Source: Flavobacterium filum DSM 17961 (lineage in GTDB: Bacteria > Bacteroidota > Bacteroidia > Flavobacteriales > Flavobacteriaceae). Taken from it: a stretch of 64,000 bases of DNA. The notes under the pieces are model-generated. The model had not been told where the DNA came from, did no database searches, and saw only the letters and a list, made by a program, of their open reading frames with translations. The stretch spans positions 62,001-126,000 of the forward strand of contig NZ_AUDM01000003.1 of assembly GCF_000425465.1 (NCBI RefSeq), written 5' to 3'. The translations under genes and the position numbers were made by a program. Shown piece after piece: positions 16,562-25,139 of this stretch (the stretch's first letter is position 1; the number at the start of each line of letters is the position of its first letter).

Positions 16562-17830
16562 TTGAAATTTACCAGATTAAATAGTATCATTTTAGCCGGA
16601 TTTATCTGCATTATTGGCGTGTTGATTATGCAATTGCTAATGCTTAATCAAGCCTATTCGTTTGAGAAAAAAGAAGTAGAAGAAAAAATTCACTTCGCTC
16701 TTCAAGATGTTGTGAAACGAATTTACAGAGACAACAAAACCGAATTAAACATCACAAACCAAGTTAAAAAAATTACTGATGACTATTATATTGTCAATTT
16801 AGATGATGTTTTCGAGCATGAAGTTTTAGAGTATTATCTAAAAACAGAATTTCAAAAAGTGAATTTAGATTTGGATTTTGAATATGCTATTTACGATTGT
16901 GGTACCGATGAAATGATTTATGGAAGGTATATCACAAAAGATACGGAAAAACCTAAAAAATGTGAAAATTGCTTTCAAAAAAATGAAGGATTAATTTACT
17001 ACTTTGGTATTCGTTTTCCGGAATTACAAAAGCAATTCATCACTTCGTTAGGTCAATATTGGATTTATACACTTATCTTATTTTTGGTTTTAATTATTTA
17101 TGTTTATTCCGTTATTTTATTATTGAAACAAAAAAAATACGCTGAATTACAAACGGATTTTATCAATAATATGACTCATGAATTTAAAACGCCATTGGCT
17201 TCGATTTTAATTGCTTCTCAATATGCTACGAATCAAGAAGAAATTAAAAATCATCCGAAACTATCTAAATACATGCAAATTATTACCCAACAAAGCCAAA
17301 AATTAAACCAACATATTGAGCGTATTTTGAATGTAGCCAAAGGCGATGCAAAATGGATTGAATTAGAAAAAAAATCAATTCCATTACTAATAGCTTTGGA
17401 ACAAGTGAAAGAAAACACCTTATTAAAAACCACAAAAAATTGTTCCATTACTATAAATGTTTCCGAAAAAATTTTGGTGAATGCCGATGAATTTCACTTT
17501 AACAACATCCTTTTTAACATCATTGATAATGCGGTAAAATATAGTCCAATTCATCCTGAAATTACCATCAATGGAAATGAAACAGAAAAAGGCTTACTAC
17601 TCAAATTCAGTGATAACGGTATCGGAATAGACCCCCAACATATTGATTATGTTTTTGATAAATTCTATAGAGTGCCGAGAGAAAACAAAAAAGATATTGA
17701 AGGTTTTGGAATTGGATTGTTTTACGTAAAAAAAATTATTGATTTACATAAATGGAAAATAGCCATTCAAAATAATCCATTAGCCGGAATTACGATATCT
17801 ATTTTCATCCCTAAAAATGATTTGTCATGA
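16562..17830 (+). CDS. Sensor histidine kinase
   Basis: A 422-residue membrane kinase. Two membrane segments (about residues 8-29 and 163-187) flank a sensor domain of about 130 residues. The kinase core follows: H-box MTHEFKTPLASI with phospho-acceptor His206, N-box FNIIDNAVKYS, and G-boxes DNGIGI and GFGIGLF. The start is the TTG at 16562; no in-frame ATG precedes the first membrane segment. The response regulator gene overlaps the end by 4 bases (ATGA). The stimulus is unknown; no HAMP domain is evident. Confidence 0.9.
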   Translation: MKFTRLNSIILAGFICIIGVLIMQLLMLNQAYSFEKKEVEEKIHFALQDVVKRIYRDNKTELNITNQVKKITDDYYIVNLDDVFEHEVLEYYLKTEFQKVNLDLDFEYAIYDCGTDEMIYGRYITKDTEKPKKCENCFQKNEGLIYYFGIRFPELQKQFITSLGQYWIYTLILFLVLIIYVYSVILLLKQKKYAELQTDFINNMTHEFKTPLASILIASQYATNQEEIKNHPKLSKYMQIITQQSQKLNQHIERILNVAKGDAKWIELEKKSIPLLIALEQVKENTLLKTTKNCSITINVSEKILVNADEFHFNNILFNIIDNAVKYSPIHPEITINGNETEKGLLLKFSDNGIGIDPQHIDYVFDKFYRVPRENKKDIEGFGIGLFYVKKIIDLHKWKIAIQNNPLAGITISIFIPKNDLS

Positions 17831-18510
17831 GTAAAAAAAGAATTCTATATGTAGAAGACGACGAAACACTCGGTTTTTTAACCGCTGATAGCCTAGAAAG
17901 TCAATTTGATGTTGCTCATTTTACAAATGGAAAAGCAGGTTTTGATTCCTTTTGTAAAGAAGACTACGATTTATGCGTTTTAGATGTTATGTTGCCTGAT
18001 ATGGATGGATTTGAAATTGCAACAGCCATTCGAAAACGAAACCAAGAGATTCCCATCTTATTTCTTTCTGCTAAAACCATGAAAGAAGATCGCATAAAAG
18101 GTTTAAAATTAGGAGCTGATGACTATTTGGTGAAACCCTACAGTATGGAAGAACTAATTTTGAAAATCGAGATATTTTTAAACAGAAGTCAAAAGTCTGC
18201 TTCCAAATCAAATGCAATTTATTTGATTGGTTCTTTTGAATTTGATCCTGCTAATTATTGCGTGACAAAAGAGGCAACCGTTACCAACTTAACCGAACGT
18301 GAATCTGCTCTTTTGAAATTGTTTTTAGAAAATAAAAACACGGTTTTAAAAAGAGAAAAAATATTAATGGAACTTTGGGGAACCGATGATTATTTTGTGG
18401 GTAGAAGTTTAGATGTGTTTATTTCCCGATTACGAAAAATTTTCAAAGACGAACCCAACATTCGGATTGAAAATATTCCGAGAGTTGGGTTCAAATTATT
18501 ACTTAATTAA
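17827..18510 (+). CDS. OmpR/PhoB-family response regulator
   Basis: A 227-residue DNA-binding regulator. The receiver domain has the acidic pair EDDE (about residue 10), phospho-acceptor Asp53 in VLDVMLPD and Lys103 in VKPYS. The C-terminal winged helix (about residues 130-227) shows LTERESALLKLFLENKN and RSLDVFISRLRK. It is translationally coupled to the kinase gene. The repeat array at 16458-16506 upstream of the operon is a good candidate binding site, which would imply autoregulation and control of the DUF1573 gene. Confidence 0.92.
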   Translation: MSKKRILYVEDDETLGFLTADSLESQFDVAHFTNGKAGFDSFCKEDYDLCVLDVMLPDMDGFEIATAIRKRNQEIPILFLSAKTMKEDRIKGLKLGADDYLVKPYSMEELILKIEIFLNRSQKSASKSNAIYLIGSFEFDPANYCVTKEATVTNLTERESALLKLFLENKNTVLKREKILMELWGTDDYFVGRSLDVFISRLRKIFKDEPNIRIENIPRVGFKLLLN

Positions 18511-18516
18511 TCAATC

Positions 18517-18915
18517 TTATTTTACAAAACTTTTCATATATAGCTCAATGGCTTCCAATTCGTGATCTTTCATACTTTTGGTAATCGCAAAATTGGTTTT
18601 CATCACTTCATATTGACTTGGGTCAACAATTGGTTTGGCATTTTCTCTTAAAAAATCAACGATATCGGCATTTTGTTCTTTATAAATTGTAGCTATTTCT
18701 TTTATACTTGGTCCTATAACTTTTTGGTCAGGTTTGTGGCAAGTATAACAAAGTCCAACCCCATTGAAAAGTTCTTCTCCCAATTTAATTTTAGCTTCTA
18801 CTGAATTTTCAGTTACTTCAGGAGTTGCAGACGCTTCTTTCCCAAAGGGCTCTTGCTTTTTATCTTGACAGGAAAATAAAAACAAACCAATAAATAAAAA
18901 ATATAGATTTCTCAT
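18517..18915 (-). CDS. Lipoprotein c-type cytochrome
   Basis: A 132-residue monoheme cytochrome. The SPII signal ends at Cys16 (LFLFSC), followed by an acidic linker. The heme-binding motif CYTCH is at residues 56-60 and the likely axial Met is Met105 (YEVMKTNF). It would sit in the periplasm, anchored in a membrane, as electron carrier. It is convergent with the response regulator gene and upstream of hemB in a separate transcript. Confidence 0.88.
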   Translation of the reverse strand: MRNLYFLFIGLFLFSCQDKKQEPFGKEASATPEVTENSVEAKIKLGEELFNGVGLCYTCHKPDQKVIGPSIKEIATIYKEQNADIVDFLRENAKPIVDPSQYEVMKTNFAITKSMKDHELEAIELYMKSFVK

Positions 18916-18936
18916 GGTCTAGGTGTTTGATTTACA

Positions 18937-18944
18937 CAAATATA
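18937..18944 (-). promoter_or_regulatory. -7 box of the cytochrome c gene
   Basis: TATATTTG on the minus strand, 22 bases before the start codon, fits TAnnTTTG. Confidence 0.5.
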
Positions 18945-18980
18945 CACCTTAAAAAAACAGAAAAAGGTGATATTTATCAG

Positions 18981-19970
18981 TTACGAAATTATCTTTACTA
19001 CTTCCTTAGCAAAATAACTCGCTATCATATCGGCACCTGCTCTTTTGATAGCCGTTACTTGTTCCATCATTACCGCATCGTGGTCAAGCCAACCTCTTTC
19101 TGAAGCTGCTTTAATCATAGCATATTCACCCGAAACCTGATAAACCGCTACCGGAACATCAAACGCATTTTTTACTTCTCTAACGATGTCCAAATAGGCA
19201 ATTCCGGGTTTTACCATGACAATATCAGCTCCTTCTTCAATATCCATTCGCGTTTCTCGGATGGCTTCGATACGGTTATGGTAATCCATTTGATACGTTT
19301 TTTTGTCTTTCGGGATATTTTGAGCATCCACCGGAGCACTATCTAACGCATCGCGAAACGGTCCGTAGTGTGCCGAAGCATATTTGGCACTGTAGGCCAT
19401 AATTCCGGTGTTTACGTACCCTTCGTCTTCCAATGCTTCTCTGATTTCTAAAATTCTTCCGTCCATCATGTCGCTTGGAGCTACAATATCAGCACCGGCT
19501 TCGGCATGTGAGCAACTCATTTCAGCTAAAATGGCAGAAGTAACATCATTTACAATCATTCCGTTTTCAATCACTCCATCGTGTCCAAAAGACGAATACG
19601 GGTCTAAAGCTACATCGGTCATCACAATCATATCCGGAACGGCATTTTTAATCACTTTTACGGCTCGTTGTATCAAACCGTTAGGATTTAAAGCTTCGGT
19701 TCCTTTGTTGTCTTTTAAATTATCGGGGACTTTTACAAAAACTAAAACCGTTTTTAAATTTAGTTTAGCCAAATCTTTGACTTCCTTTTCCAATAAATCC
19801 AAACTCAAACGGAAATAGTTTGGCATGGAAGCGATTTCCTCTTTTACATTTTTTCCTTCCACCACAAAAAGGGGTACAATAAAATCGCTGGGCGAAAGAA
19901 TAGTTTCACGAACCAATGAACGAATGGTTTCGTTGGTTCTTAATCTTCGGTTTCTTCTTAATGGAAACAT
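18981..19970 (-). CDS. hemB: Porphobilinogen synthase (delta-aminolevulinic acid dehydratase)
   Basis: HemB condenses two 5-aminolevulinate molecules to porphobilinogen. The 329-residue protein has the family length and landmarks: N-terminal RRNRRLRTN, TDVALDPYSSFGHDG (metal-site segment), SDMMDGRI, AYSAKYASAHYGPFRDA and MVKPGIAYLDI with a Schiff-base Lys. The metal loop reads DVALDPYSSFGHDG, without the cysteines of zinc-type enzymes, which points to the Mg-dependent class. It is the last gene of the minus-strand heme array. Confidence 0.95.
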   Translation of the reverse strand: MFPLRRNRRLRTNETIRSLVRETILSPSDFIVPLFVVEGKNVKEEIASMPNYFRLSLDLLEKEVKDLAKLNLKTVLVFVKVPDNLKDNKGTEALNPNGLIQRAVKVIKNAVPDMIVMTDVALDPYSSFGHDGVIENGMIVNDVTSAILAEMSCSHAEAGADIVAPSDMMDGRILEIREALEDEGYVNTGIMAYSAKYASAHYGPFRDALDSAPVDAQNIPKDKKTYQMDYHNRIEAIRETRMDIEEGADIVMVKPGIAYLDIVREVKNAFDVPVAVYQVSGEYAMIKAASERGWLDHDAVMMEQVTAIKRAGADMIASYFAKEVVKIIS

Positions 19971-20008
19971 AATGTTGGTATATTTTTGATTATAGATTGT
20001 AGATTAAT

Positions 20009-20950
20009 TTACAATCCGATTTTTTCTGCTGTTTTATCGTAATATTTTTTTATTCTTTTTGGTGGATCAAAACGATAGCCTGCTGTCATTTTTATAGTTG
20101 ATATTTCGTCATTCAATCGAATTTGAGCAGTTGTATCCTGAATAAAATCAATATAATTTAGGTTTACAAAGGTAAAAAATGAATCGGAATTATAACCAAT
20201 TTTTAAACTCGCACTCCATTCATAAATAGCCGATACATCTCCATCCACACTCGTAAGTCCTGCCCCGGTTGACATTCCGCCGGAAAGCAAGAAATGATTA
20301 TTGATAACAAAGTTATAAAAATAAGACGGAGCCAATGAAGCAAGAAAAATATTGCTCTTTGTGTCTTCGCCACCATCATTCAAATCGATATTGGTGTAAT
20401 ACATCGAAAGATTTGAAATAAAGCTTCCTGCACTTTTTGATTGCCATTCTTTTTGATTCGCTATAGTTTTGAATGAAAATTTATCATTAAAAATATAGGA
20501 AGTGGTACCGCCAATTTTTGTCGTACGCATTCGCGGAAGTGTAACTTTCTCTAGACCATCACTCACATAAAATCCTTTTTGATTGATAAAAGTGATCGAT
20601 TGCATCCATTTTTTATGATACAATCGTGTGCTTAAGGTGAATAATTTTGAATCGCTATTGTCTTTGTTTTCAGCAAAAAAAGCAGGTGAAAACCCGTAGG
20701 AAATATCGATAAATTTATAACTCAAATTCACCCCTATTTGTTCTCGACGGTTAGGTTGAAATTCTAAATAATTATCTATTCCGTCTAAATTATAATTGAT
20801 TAAAAAACTATTGGAAGTATCAAAATAATATAAACTGGTTATTACTTTTTCGTCATAATTTGTAAAATGACTGATTTGTTCAGAATCTTGTTGAGCAAAC
20901 GAACAGCTAATTCCTCCCAAAAACAATACTATTACAATTTTTACGCCCAT
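20009..20950 (-). CDS. Secreted DUF4421-like outer-membrane protein
   Basis: The 313-residue protein starts with a signal peptide (KIVIVLFLGGISCSFAQ) and then shows many alternating strands with Tyr/Phe, ending RFDPPKRIKKYYDKTAEKIGL. Its motifs (LEFQPNRREQIGVNLSYKF, the DIS-GFSP element) resemble the DUF4421 family of Bacteroidota envelope proteins. The start lies 10 bases inside hemF, so it is co-transcribed with the heme genes. No link to heme chemistry is known to me. Confidence 0.65.
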   Translation of the reverse strand: MGVKIVIVLFLGGISCSFAQQDSEQISHFTNYDEKVITSLYYFDTSNSFLINYNLDGIDNYLEFQPNRREQIGVNLSYKFIDISYGFSPAFFAENKDNSDSKLFTLSTRLYHKKWMQSITFINQKGFYVSDGLEKVTLPRMRTTKIGGTTSYIFNDKFSFKTIANQKEWQSKSAGSFISNLSMYYTNIDLNDGGEDTKSNIFLASLAPSYFYNFVINNHFLLSGGMSTGAGLTSVDGDVSAIYEWSASLKIGYNSDSFFTFVNLNYIDFIQDTTAQIRLNDEISTIKMTAGYRFDPPKRIKKYYDKTAEKIGL

Positions 20951-21843
20951 TCTTTTGGTTTTTGCAATACCGAAATTAATTTTTCTTCTTCGCTTCCTTT
21001 TTCAGGATGATGGTCATACACCCATTGCACATGTGGAGGTAAACTCATCAAAATACTCTCGATTCTGCCATTGGTTTTTAAACCAAACAATGTTCCTTTA
21101 TCATGTACTAAATTGAATTCTACATAACGCCCTCTGCGGATTTCCTGCCAAGTACGTTGTGCAGTAGTGTATTCTAAATTTTTTCTTTTTTCAACAATTG
21201 GAACATAAGCCTCAAGAAAACTATTACCAACTTCGGTAACGAAATTATACCAATCTTCCATCGTCATAGCATCGGTCACTTTTAAATAATCAAAAAACAA
21301 ACCACCAACTCCTCTAGCTTCATTGCGATGAGCATTCCAAAAATAGTCATCACATTTCTTTTTATAGTTGGGATAAAATTCAGGATTGTGTTTGTCACAA
21401 GCGGTTTTACAAGCATGGTGAAAATGAATCGCATCTTCTTCAAACAAATAATAAGGTGTTAAATCTTGACCGCCGCCAAACCATTGGTTAATGATGTTTC
21501 CGTTTTCGTCATACATTTCAAAATACCGCCAATTCGCATGAACGGTTGGCACCATAGGATTTTTAGGATGGATGACCAAACTCAATCCACAAGCAAAAAA
21601 ATCGGCTTCTCCCACACCAAACATTTTTTGCATCGTATCCGGTAATTTGCCATGAACGGCCGAAATGTTTACACCTCCTTTTTCAAAAACTTGCCCTTTT
21701 TCTATTACACGAGTTCGGCCACCGCCACCTTCGGGACGTTCCCAAATATCTTCACGAAATTTGGAAATGCCGTCAACATCTTCTAACCCTTTACAGATTT
21801 GGTCTTGTAGGTTTTGTATGTATTGATAGAATTTATTTTTCAT
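20941..21843 (-). CDS. hemF: Oxygen-dependent coproporphyrinogen III oxidase
   Basis: HemF decarboxylates coproporphyrinogen III to protoporphyrinogen IX with O2. The 300-residue protein has the usual length and motifs: RPEGGGGRTRVIEKG, HANWRYFE, WFGGGQDLTPYY, HRNEARGVGGLFFDY and RGRYVEFNLVHDKGTLFGL. The start codon overlaps the stop of the BRO-N gene by one base. Use of HemF indicates an aerobic heme route; no HemN is in this window. Confidence 0.97.
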   Translation of the reverse strand: MKNKFYQYIQNLQDQICKGLEDVDGISKFREDIWERPEGGGGRTRVIEKGQVFEKGGVNISAVHGKLPDTMQKMFGVGEADFFACGLSLVIHPKNPMVPTVHANWRYFEMYDENGNIINQWFGGGQDLTPYYLFEEDAIHFHHACKTACDKHNPEFYPNYKKKCDDYFWNAHRNEARGVGGLFFDYLKVTDAMTMEDWYNFVTEVGNSFLEAYVPIVEKRKNLEYTTAQRTWQEIRRGRYVEFNLVHDKGTLFGLKTNGRIESILMSLPPHVQWVYDHHPEKGSEEEKLISVLQKPKEWA

Positions 21844-22676
21844 TATTCCAATTCCTTTTTATCTCGCAAATAATCTGATGCGTTCAACTTATTTACTATT
21901 TTTTTTTCGGTTTTTTCTTCAATTTGTTTTCTAGTATTTCCGGCGATGGTTCCACCTTGTTTAGCAATTTTTTTGCTCTCAGTAAAATTCTTTGGTTTTT
22001 TTTCTTTGCTAATTTCTGTTGTAGTTGCTTCGGCTAGCATGTTTAACACCAATTCCAAATTACTCATGTTATCACGCAAATTTTCTTTTTTTAAACCTTT
22101 GTGATTTTTATATTCTTTAACCGACAAACCACTCCAAGCTTTAGTAATTTCATCCGTCAAAATGGCGAATTCTTGTCCATTTTTCACTCCTCGTTTTTCC
22201 CATTCATCCGTTAGTTCTTTTCTAACCTCAATACTTTTTAACCTTTGGTTTACCCATTCTTTTGAATATCCTTTTTTGAGATAGGCTTCCATTAATCTGT
22301 CAAAGCCTAATTCAGGATCTTCAATTTCATCAATACGTTCTCTCCCTACTTGTGCCAACCAAAGTTTAAAAGGTTCTGCTTTTTTAGACGGAATAGATTG
22401 AATCAAGCGGAATAACTGCTCGGTATCAGCTACATCGGTTTTATAAAATTTACCATCAGAAGATTGTAATTTCAGTTGACTACAATTTGTAGCCAACTCA
22501 CTTCCTTCTTTTTTTAATCGTGTTTTTAATACACTCCAATATTTTCTGGCATTTGGAGATTCCGTTAATATTTCAACAACATCAATAATAGAAAAATACC
22601 ATTTTTCTTCATCTTCACTCCAAAGGGAACGAACTTGTTTTTGTTCAAATAGTTTTATGGCGGTTTCTTTAGTCAT
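21843..22676 (-). CDS. BRO-N domain protein (phage antirepressor-like) inside the heme array
   Basis: A 277-residue protein with an N-terminal BRO-N/antirepressor-like domain (residues about 10-110: WYFSIIDVVEILTES, ARKYWSVLKTRLKKEGSE, TDVADTEQLFRLIQSIPS). A conserved C-terminal part follows (DEWEKRGVKNGQEFAILT, GLKKENLRDNMSNLEL, ending in a Lys/Glu-rich tail). The family occurs both in phages and as single chromosomal genes whose function is unclear. Here it sits between hemE and hemF on the same strand and its stop overlaps the hemF start (TAATG). No other phage gene is nearby. Confidence 0.75.
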   Translation of the reverse strand: MTKETAIKLFEQKQVRSLWSEDEEKWYFSIIDVVEILTESPNARKYWSVLKTRLKKEGSELATNCSQLKLQSSDGKFYKTDVADTEQLFRLIQSIPSKKAEPFKLWLAQVGRERIDEIEDPELGFDRLMEAYLKKGYSKEWVNQRLKSIEVRKELTDEWEKRGVKNGQEFAILTDEITKAWSGLSVKEYKNHKGLKKENLRDNMSNLELVLNMLAEATTTEISKEKKPKNFTESKKIAKQGGTIAGNTRKQIEEKTEKKIVNKLNASDYLRDKKELE

Positions 22677-22729
22677 TTTTTGATTATAAATGTAATTTTT
22701 GCTTCTTCAAACTAAAAACCCCTCACTTC

Positions 22730-23761
22730 CTATTGATTATACTCCTTCACCGCCTCTACAAAAGCCTTCGCATGGTCTACCGGAATATTTGGTAAAATAC
22801 CATGACCTAAATTTACGATGTAGCTATCTTTTCCAAATTCGTCAATCATTTGATGTACCATTTTTTTGATGGTTGGAATTGGCGATAATAATCGTGATGG
22901 GTCGAAATTTCCTTGTAAAGTGATTTTTCCACCGGATAAATAGCGAGCATTTCGAGCAGAACACGTCCAATCTACACCTAAAGCCGAAGCTTTTGATTTA
23001 GCCATGTCATTTAATGCAAACCAACAGCCTTTTCCAAAGACAATTACTTTGGTATAAGGAGCCAAAGCTTCCACTATCTGATTAATGTATTGCCATGAAA
23101 ACTCTTGATAATCCACCGGAGACAGCATTCCGCCCCAAGAATCAAAAATTTGAATGGCATTACAACCCGCTTTCACTTTTTCTTTTAAATACAAAATGGT
23201 GGTATCAGTAATTTTTTGCAATAACGTATGAGCCGCTATCGGATTGGAAAAACAAAATCCTTTGGCGGTATCAAAACTTTTGGAACCTTTTCCTTCTACA
23301 GCATAACAAAAAATCGTCCAAGGTGAACCAGCAAAACCAATCAACGGCACCTCATCATTCAACATTTCTTTGGTTAATTTCACTGCATCCATCACATAAC
23401 CTAACGTTTCTTCGATATTGGGAACAAATACTTGGTCCACTTGCTCCATGGTTCGAATAGGATTCGGAATAATGGGTCCTAAATTGTCTTTCAATTCCAC
23501 ATGAATACCCATGGCTCTTGGAACAACTAAAATATCTGAGAACAAAATGGCAGCATCCGGTTTTACAATTCGTATCGGTTGAACCGTAATTTCTGCTGCT
23601 AATTCCGGCGTTTCACAACGGGTAAAAAAATCGTATTTGTCGCGTAAAGCTCTAAATTCAGGTAAATATCTTCCGGCTTGACGCATCATCCAAACGGGTG
23701 GACGCTCAACGGTTTCGTTATTTAAAGCTCTTAAGAAAAGATCGTTCTTTATCATATTCAA
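22730..23761 (-). CDS. hemE: Uroporphyrinogen decarboxylase
   Basis: HemE converts uroporphyrinogen III to coproporphyrinogen III. The 343-residue protein shows the signature [31 protein letters not shown] and [12 protein letters not shown], and ends at [22 protein letters not shown]. The start is MNMIKND at 23761 or the second Met at 23755. It lies 10 bases after hemD. The BRO-N gene follows after 53 bases. Confidence 0.96.
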   Translation of the reverse strand: MNMIKNDLFLRALNNETVERPPVWMMRQAGRYLPEFRALRDKYDFFTRCETPELAAEITVQPIRIVKPDAAILFSDILVVPRAMGIHVELKDNLGPIIPNPIRTMEQVDQVFVPNIEETLGYVMDAVKLTKEMLNDEVPLIGFAGSPWTIFCYAVEGKGSKSFDTAKGFCFSNPIAAHTLLQKITDTTILYLKEKVKAGCNAIQIFDSWGGMLSPVDYQEFSWQYINQIVEALAPYTKVIVFGKGCWFALNDMAKSKASALGVDWTCSARNARYLSGGKITLQGNFDPSRLLSPIPTIKKMVHQMIDEFGKDSYIVNLGHGILPNIPVDHAKAFVEAVKEYNQ

Positions 23762-23771
23762 TAATTAAAAC

Positions 23772-24437
23772 TTATGATTTATTAAAATAATTTATACACT
23801 GAATAATTACATTTTCAACGGTGGGTTGGTTTGCAATTACTTTATTGTTTGTTGTTAATTCGGCCGCAGTAGTAGTACCAATACAAAAACAAATTTCATT
23901 TGTAATCGCATTTTCCATTACATAACTTTGAACAGCTGAAGGACTAAAAAACAAAATCCCATCAACTTGATTATCCATTTTGTGTGGCGTTAATACGGTC
24001 TGATACACTTCTATCTCTTCAAAAATAATATTGTTTTTTTGAAAAGCATTTGGAATCGTATCTCTTCTCAAATTTCCGGAAAAAAAAGTAAATTTTTTAT
24101 CGGAATGATATTTTAAAAGGTATTCAACTAATTCTTCTGCATAATCAAATGATTGTTCAACTTGGAATCCGTTTTCTTCAAGCAATTGCCTTGTTTTTAT
24201 TCCGACACAAAAAGAAATTTTATTTTTTAAAATTGGATGATTTTCATTTTCCAAAACACTCAAAACCGCATTTTGACTAGTAAATATCAAAAAATTATAA
24301 TTTGATGCTTTGTTGATTTTATGTGATATAATTTGAATAAAATCAGCTTCCACCAATCGAAAACCAGCGTTAAGTAAAAACTGTTTTTGGTTGGATTTTA
24401 GTTTTTTAGTCGATACTATTCTAATTGATTTTTCCAA
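23772..24437 (-). CDS. hemD: Uroporphyrinogen-III synthase
   Basis: HemD closes hydroxymethylbilane to uroporphyrinogen III. The family is weakly conserved; the diagnostics are the start IRIVSTKKL, the segment FLIFTSQNAV, LPDV-type FFSGNLRRDTIP and GILFFSPSAVQSY with CIGTTTAAEL. I chose the TTG at 24437, one base after the trkA stop; an ATG at 24485 would add 16 residues (MAIIKIFPFIAKDKIK) lying inside trkA and not resembling the HemD N-terminus. Its place between hemC/trk and hemE supports the call. Confidence 0.85.
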   Translation of the reverse strand: MEKSIRIVSTKKLKSNQKQFLLNAGFRLVEADFIQIISHKINKASNYNFLIFTSQNAVLSVLENENHPILKNKISFCVGIKTRQLLEENGFQVEQSFDYAEELVEYLLKYHSDKKFTFFSGNLRRDTIPNAFQKNNIIFEEIEVYQTVLTPHKMDNQVDGILFFSPSAVQSYVMENAITNEICFCIGTTTAAELTTNNKVIANQPTVENVIIQCINYFNKS

Positions 24438-24438
24438 C

Positions 24439-25128
24439 TTAATCTTGTCCTTCGCAATAAATGGAAATATTTTTATTATCGCCAAATACCACTAAAATAT
24501 CATCTTCGTAAATAATTGTGTCCGGTGTTGGCAATCCAATTGTTTCTTTTACGATTGTTTTTTTACCAATTAAATTTGTTTTTTCCTTCTTGCGAATAAT
24601 GGTAACTAAATTCAAATGATACTTGTCAATTGCATTCAATTCAGAAAGCGTTTTTCCGTGAAATTCGGGTTTTGATTTTACTTCAGAAATCGTATAATTA
24701 TTGTCTAACTGATAGTTTTCTAACGTCGTTTTAAAGTTGATTTGCTTGGTCAAACGATCAGCACTTTCTTGTTCCGGATGAATGATACTGTAAATTCCCA
24801 TCGCCTCCAAAACCGTATCGTGAATAGGCGATAACGCACGACTGATAATTTTTACGTTTGATAATTTTTTGATAATGGCCGTCGTAATAATCGCTGCTCC
24901 TTCATTTTCTCCGATGGCTACCACAATTTTATCGGCATCTTTCAATGGCAACGATTCATACGCCAATTCGTTTGTGGAATCCATACAAATGGCATGAGAA
25001 ATTTTATCTTTGATAAGATTAACTTTATCCATTTGTTTATCTACTCCAATCACTTCATTTCCGGTTTCTGTCAAACTTAAGGCAAGTGACATTCCGAAAT
25101 TTCCCAATCCAAAAATGATGATTTTCAT
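24439..25128 (-). CDS. TrkA/KtrA-type potassium channel regulatory subunit
   Basis: A 229-residue cytosolic RCK protein. The N-terminal Rossmann domain starts IIFGLGNFGMSLALSLTETG with nucleotide-binding GLGNFG and VIGVDKQMD; the C-terminal RCK_C domain covers about residues 140-225. Such proteins gate the TrkH/KtrB channel encoded directly upstream. It is followed by hemD after one base if the TTG start of hemD is used, so the potassium genes are embedded in the heme array. Confidence 0.92.
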   Translation of the reverse strand: MKIIIFGLGNFGMSLALSLTETGNEVIGVDKQMDKVNLIKDKISHAICMDSTNELAYESLPLKDADKIVVAIGENEGAAIITTAIIKKLSNVKIISRALSPIHDTVLEAMGIYSIIHPEQESADRLTKQINFKTTLENYQLDNNYTISEVKSKPEFHGKTLSELNAIDKYHLNLVTIIRKKEKTNLIGKKTIVKETIGLPTPDTIIYEDDILVVFGDNKNISIYCEGQD

Positions 25129-25139
25129 TTTTATCTAAT

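Noticed and set aside
21843..22676. Prophage remnant
   Set aside because: Only one phage-like gene, no integrase, no attachment repeats, and neighbours are intact heme genes.
24438..24485. ATG start of hemD at 24485
   Set aside because: It needs a 47-base overlap with trkA, and the added 16 residues are not like HemD. The TTG at 24437 fits the gene border. It cannot be excluded.
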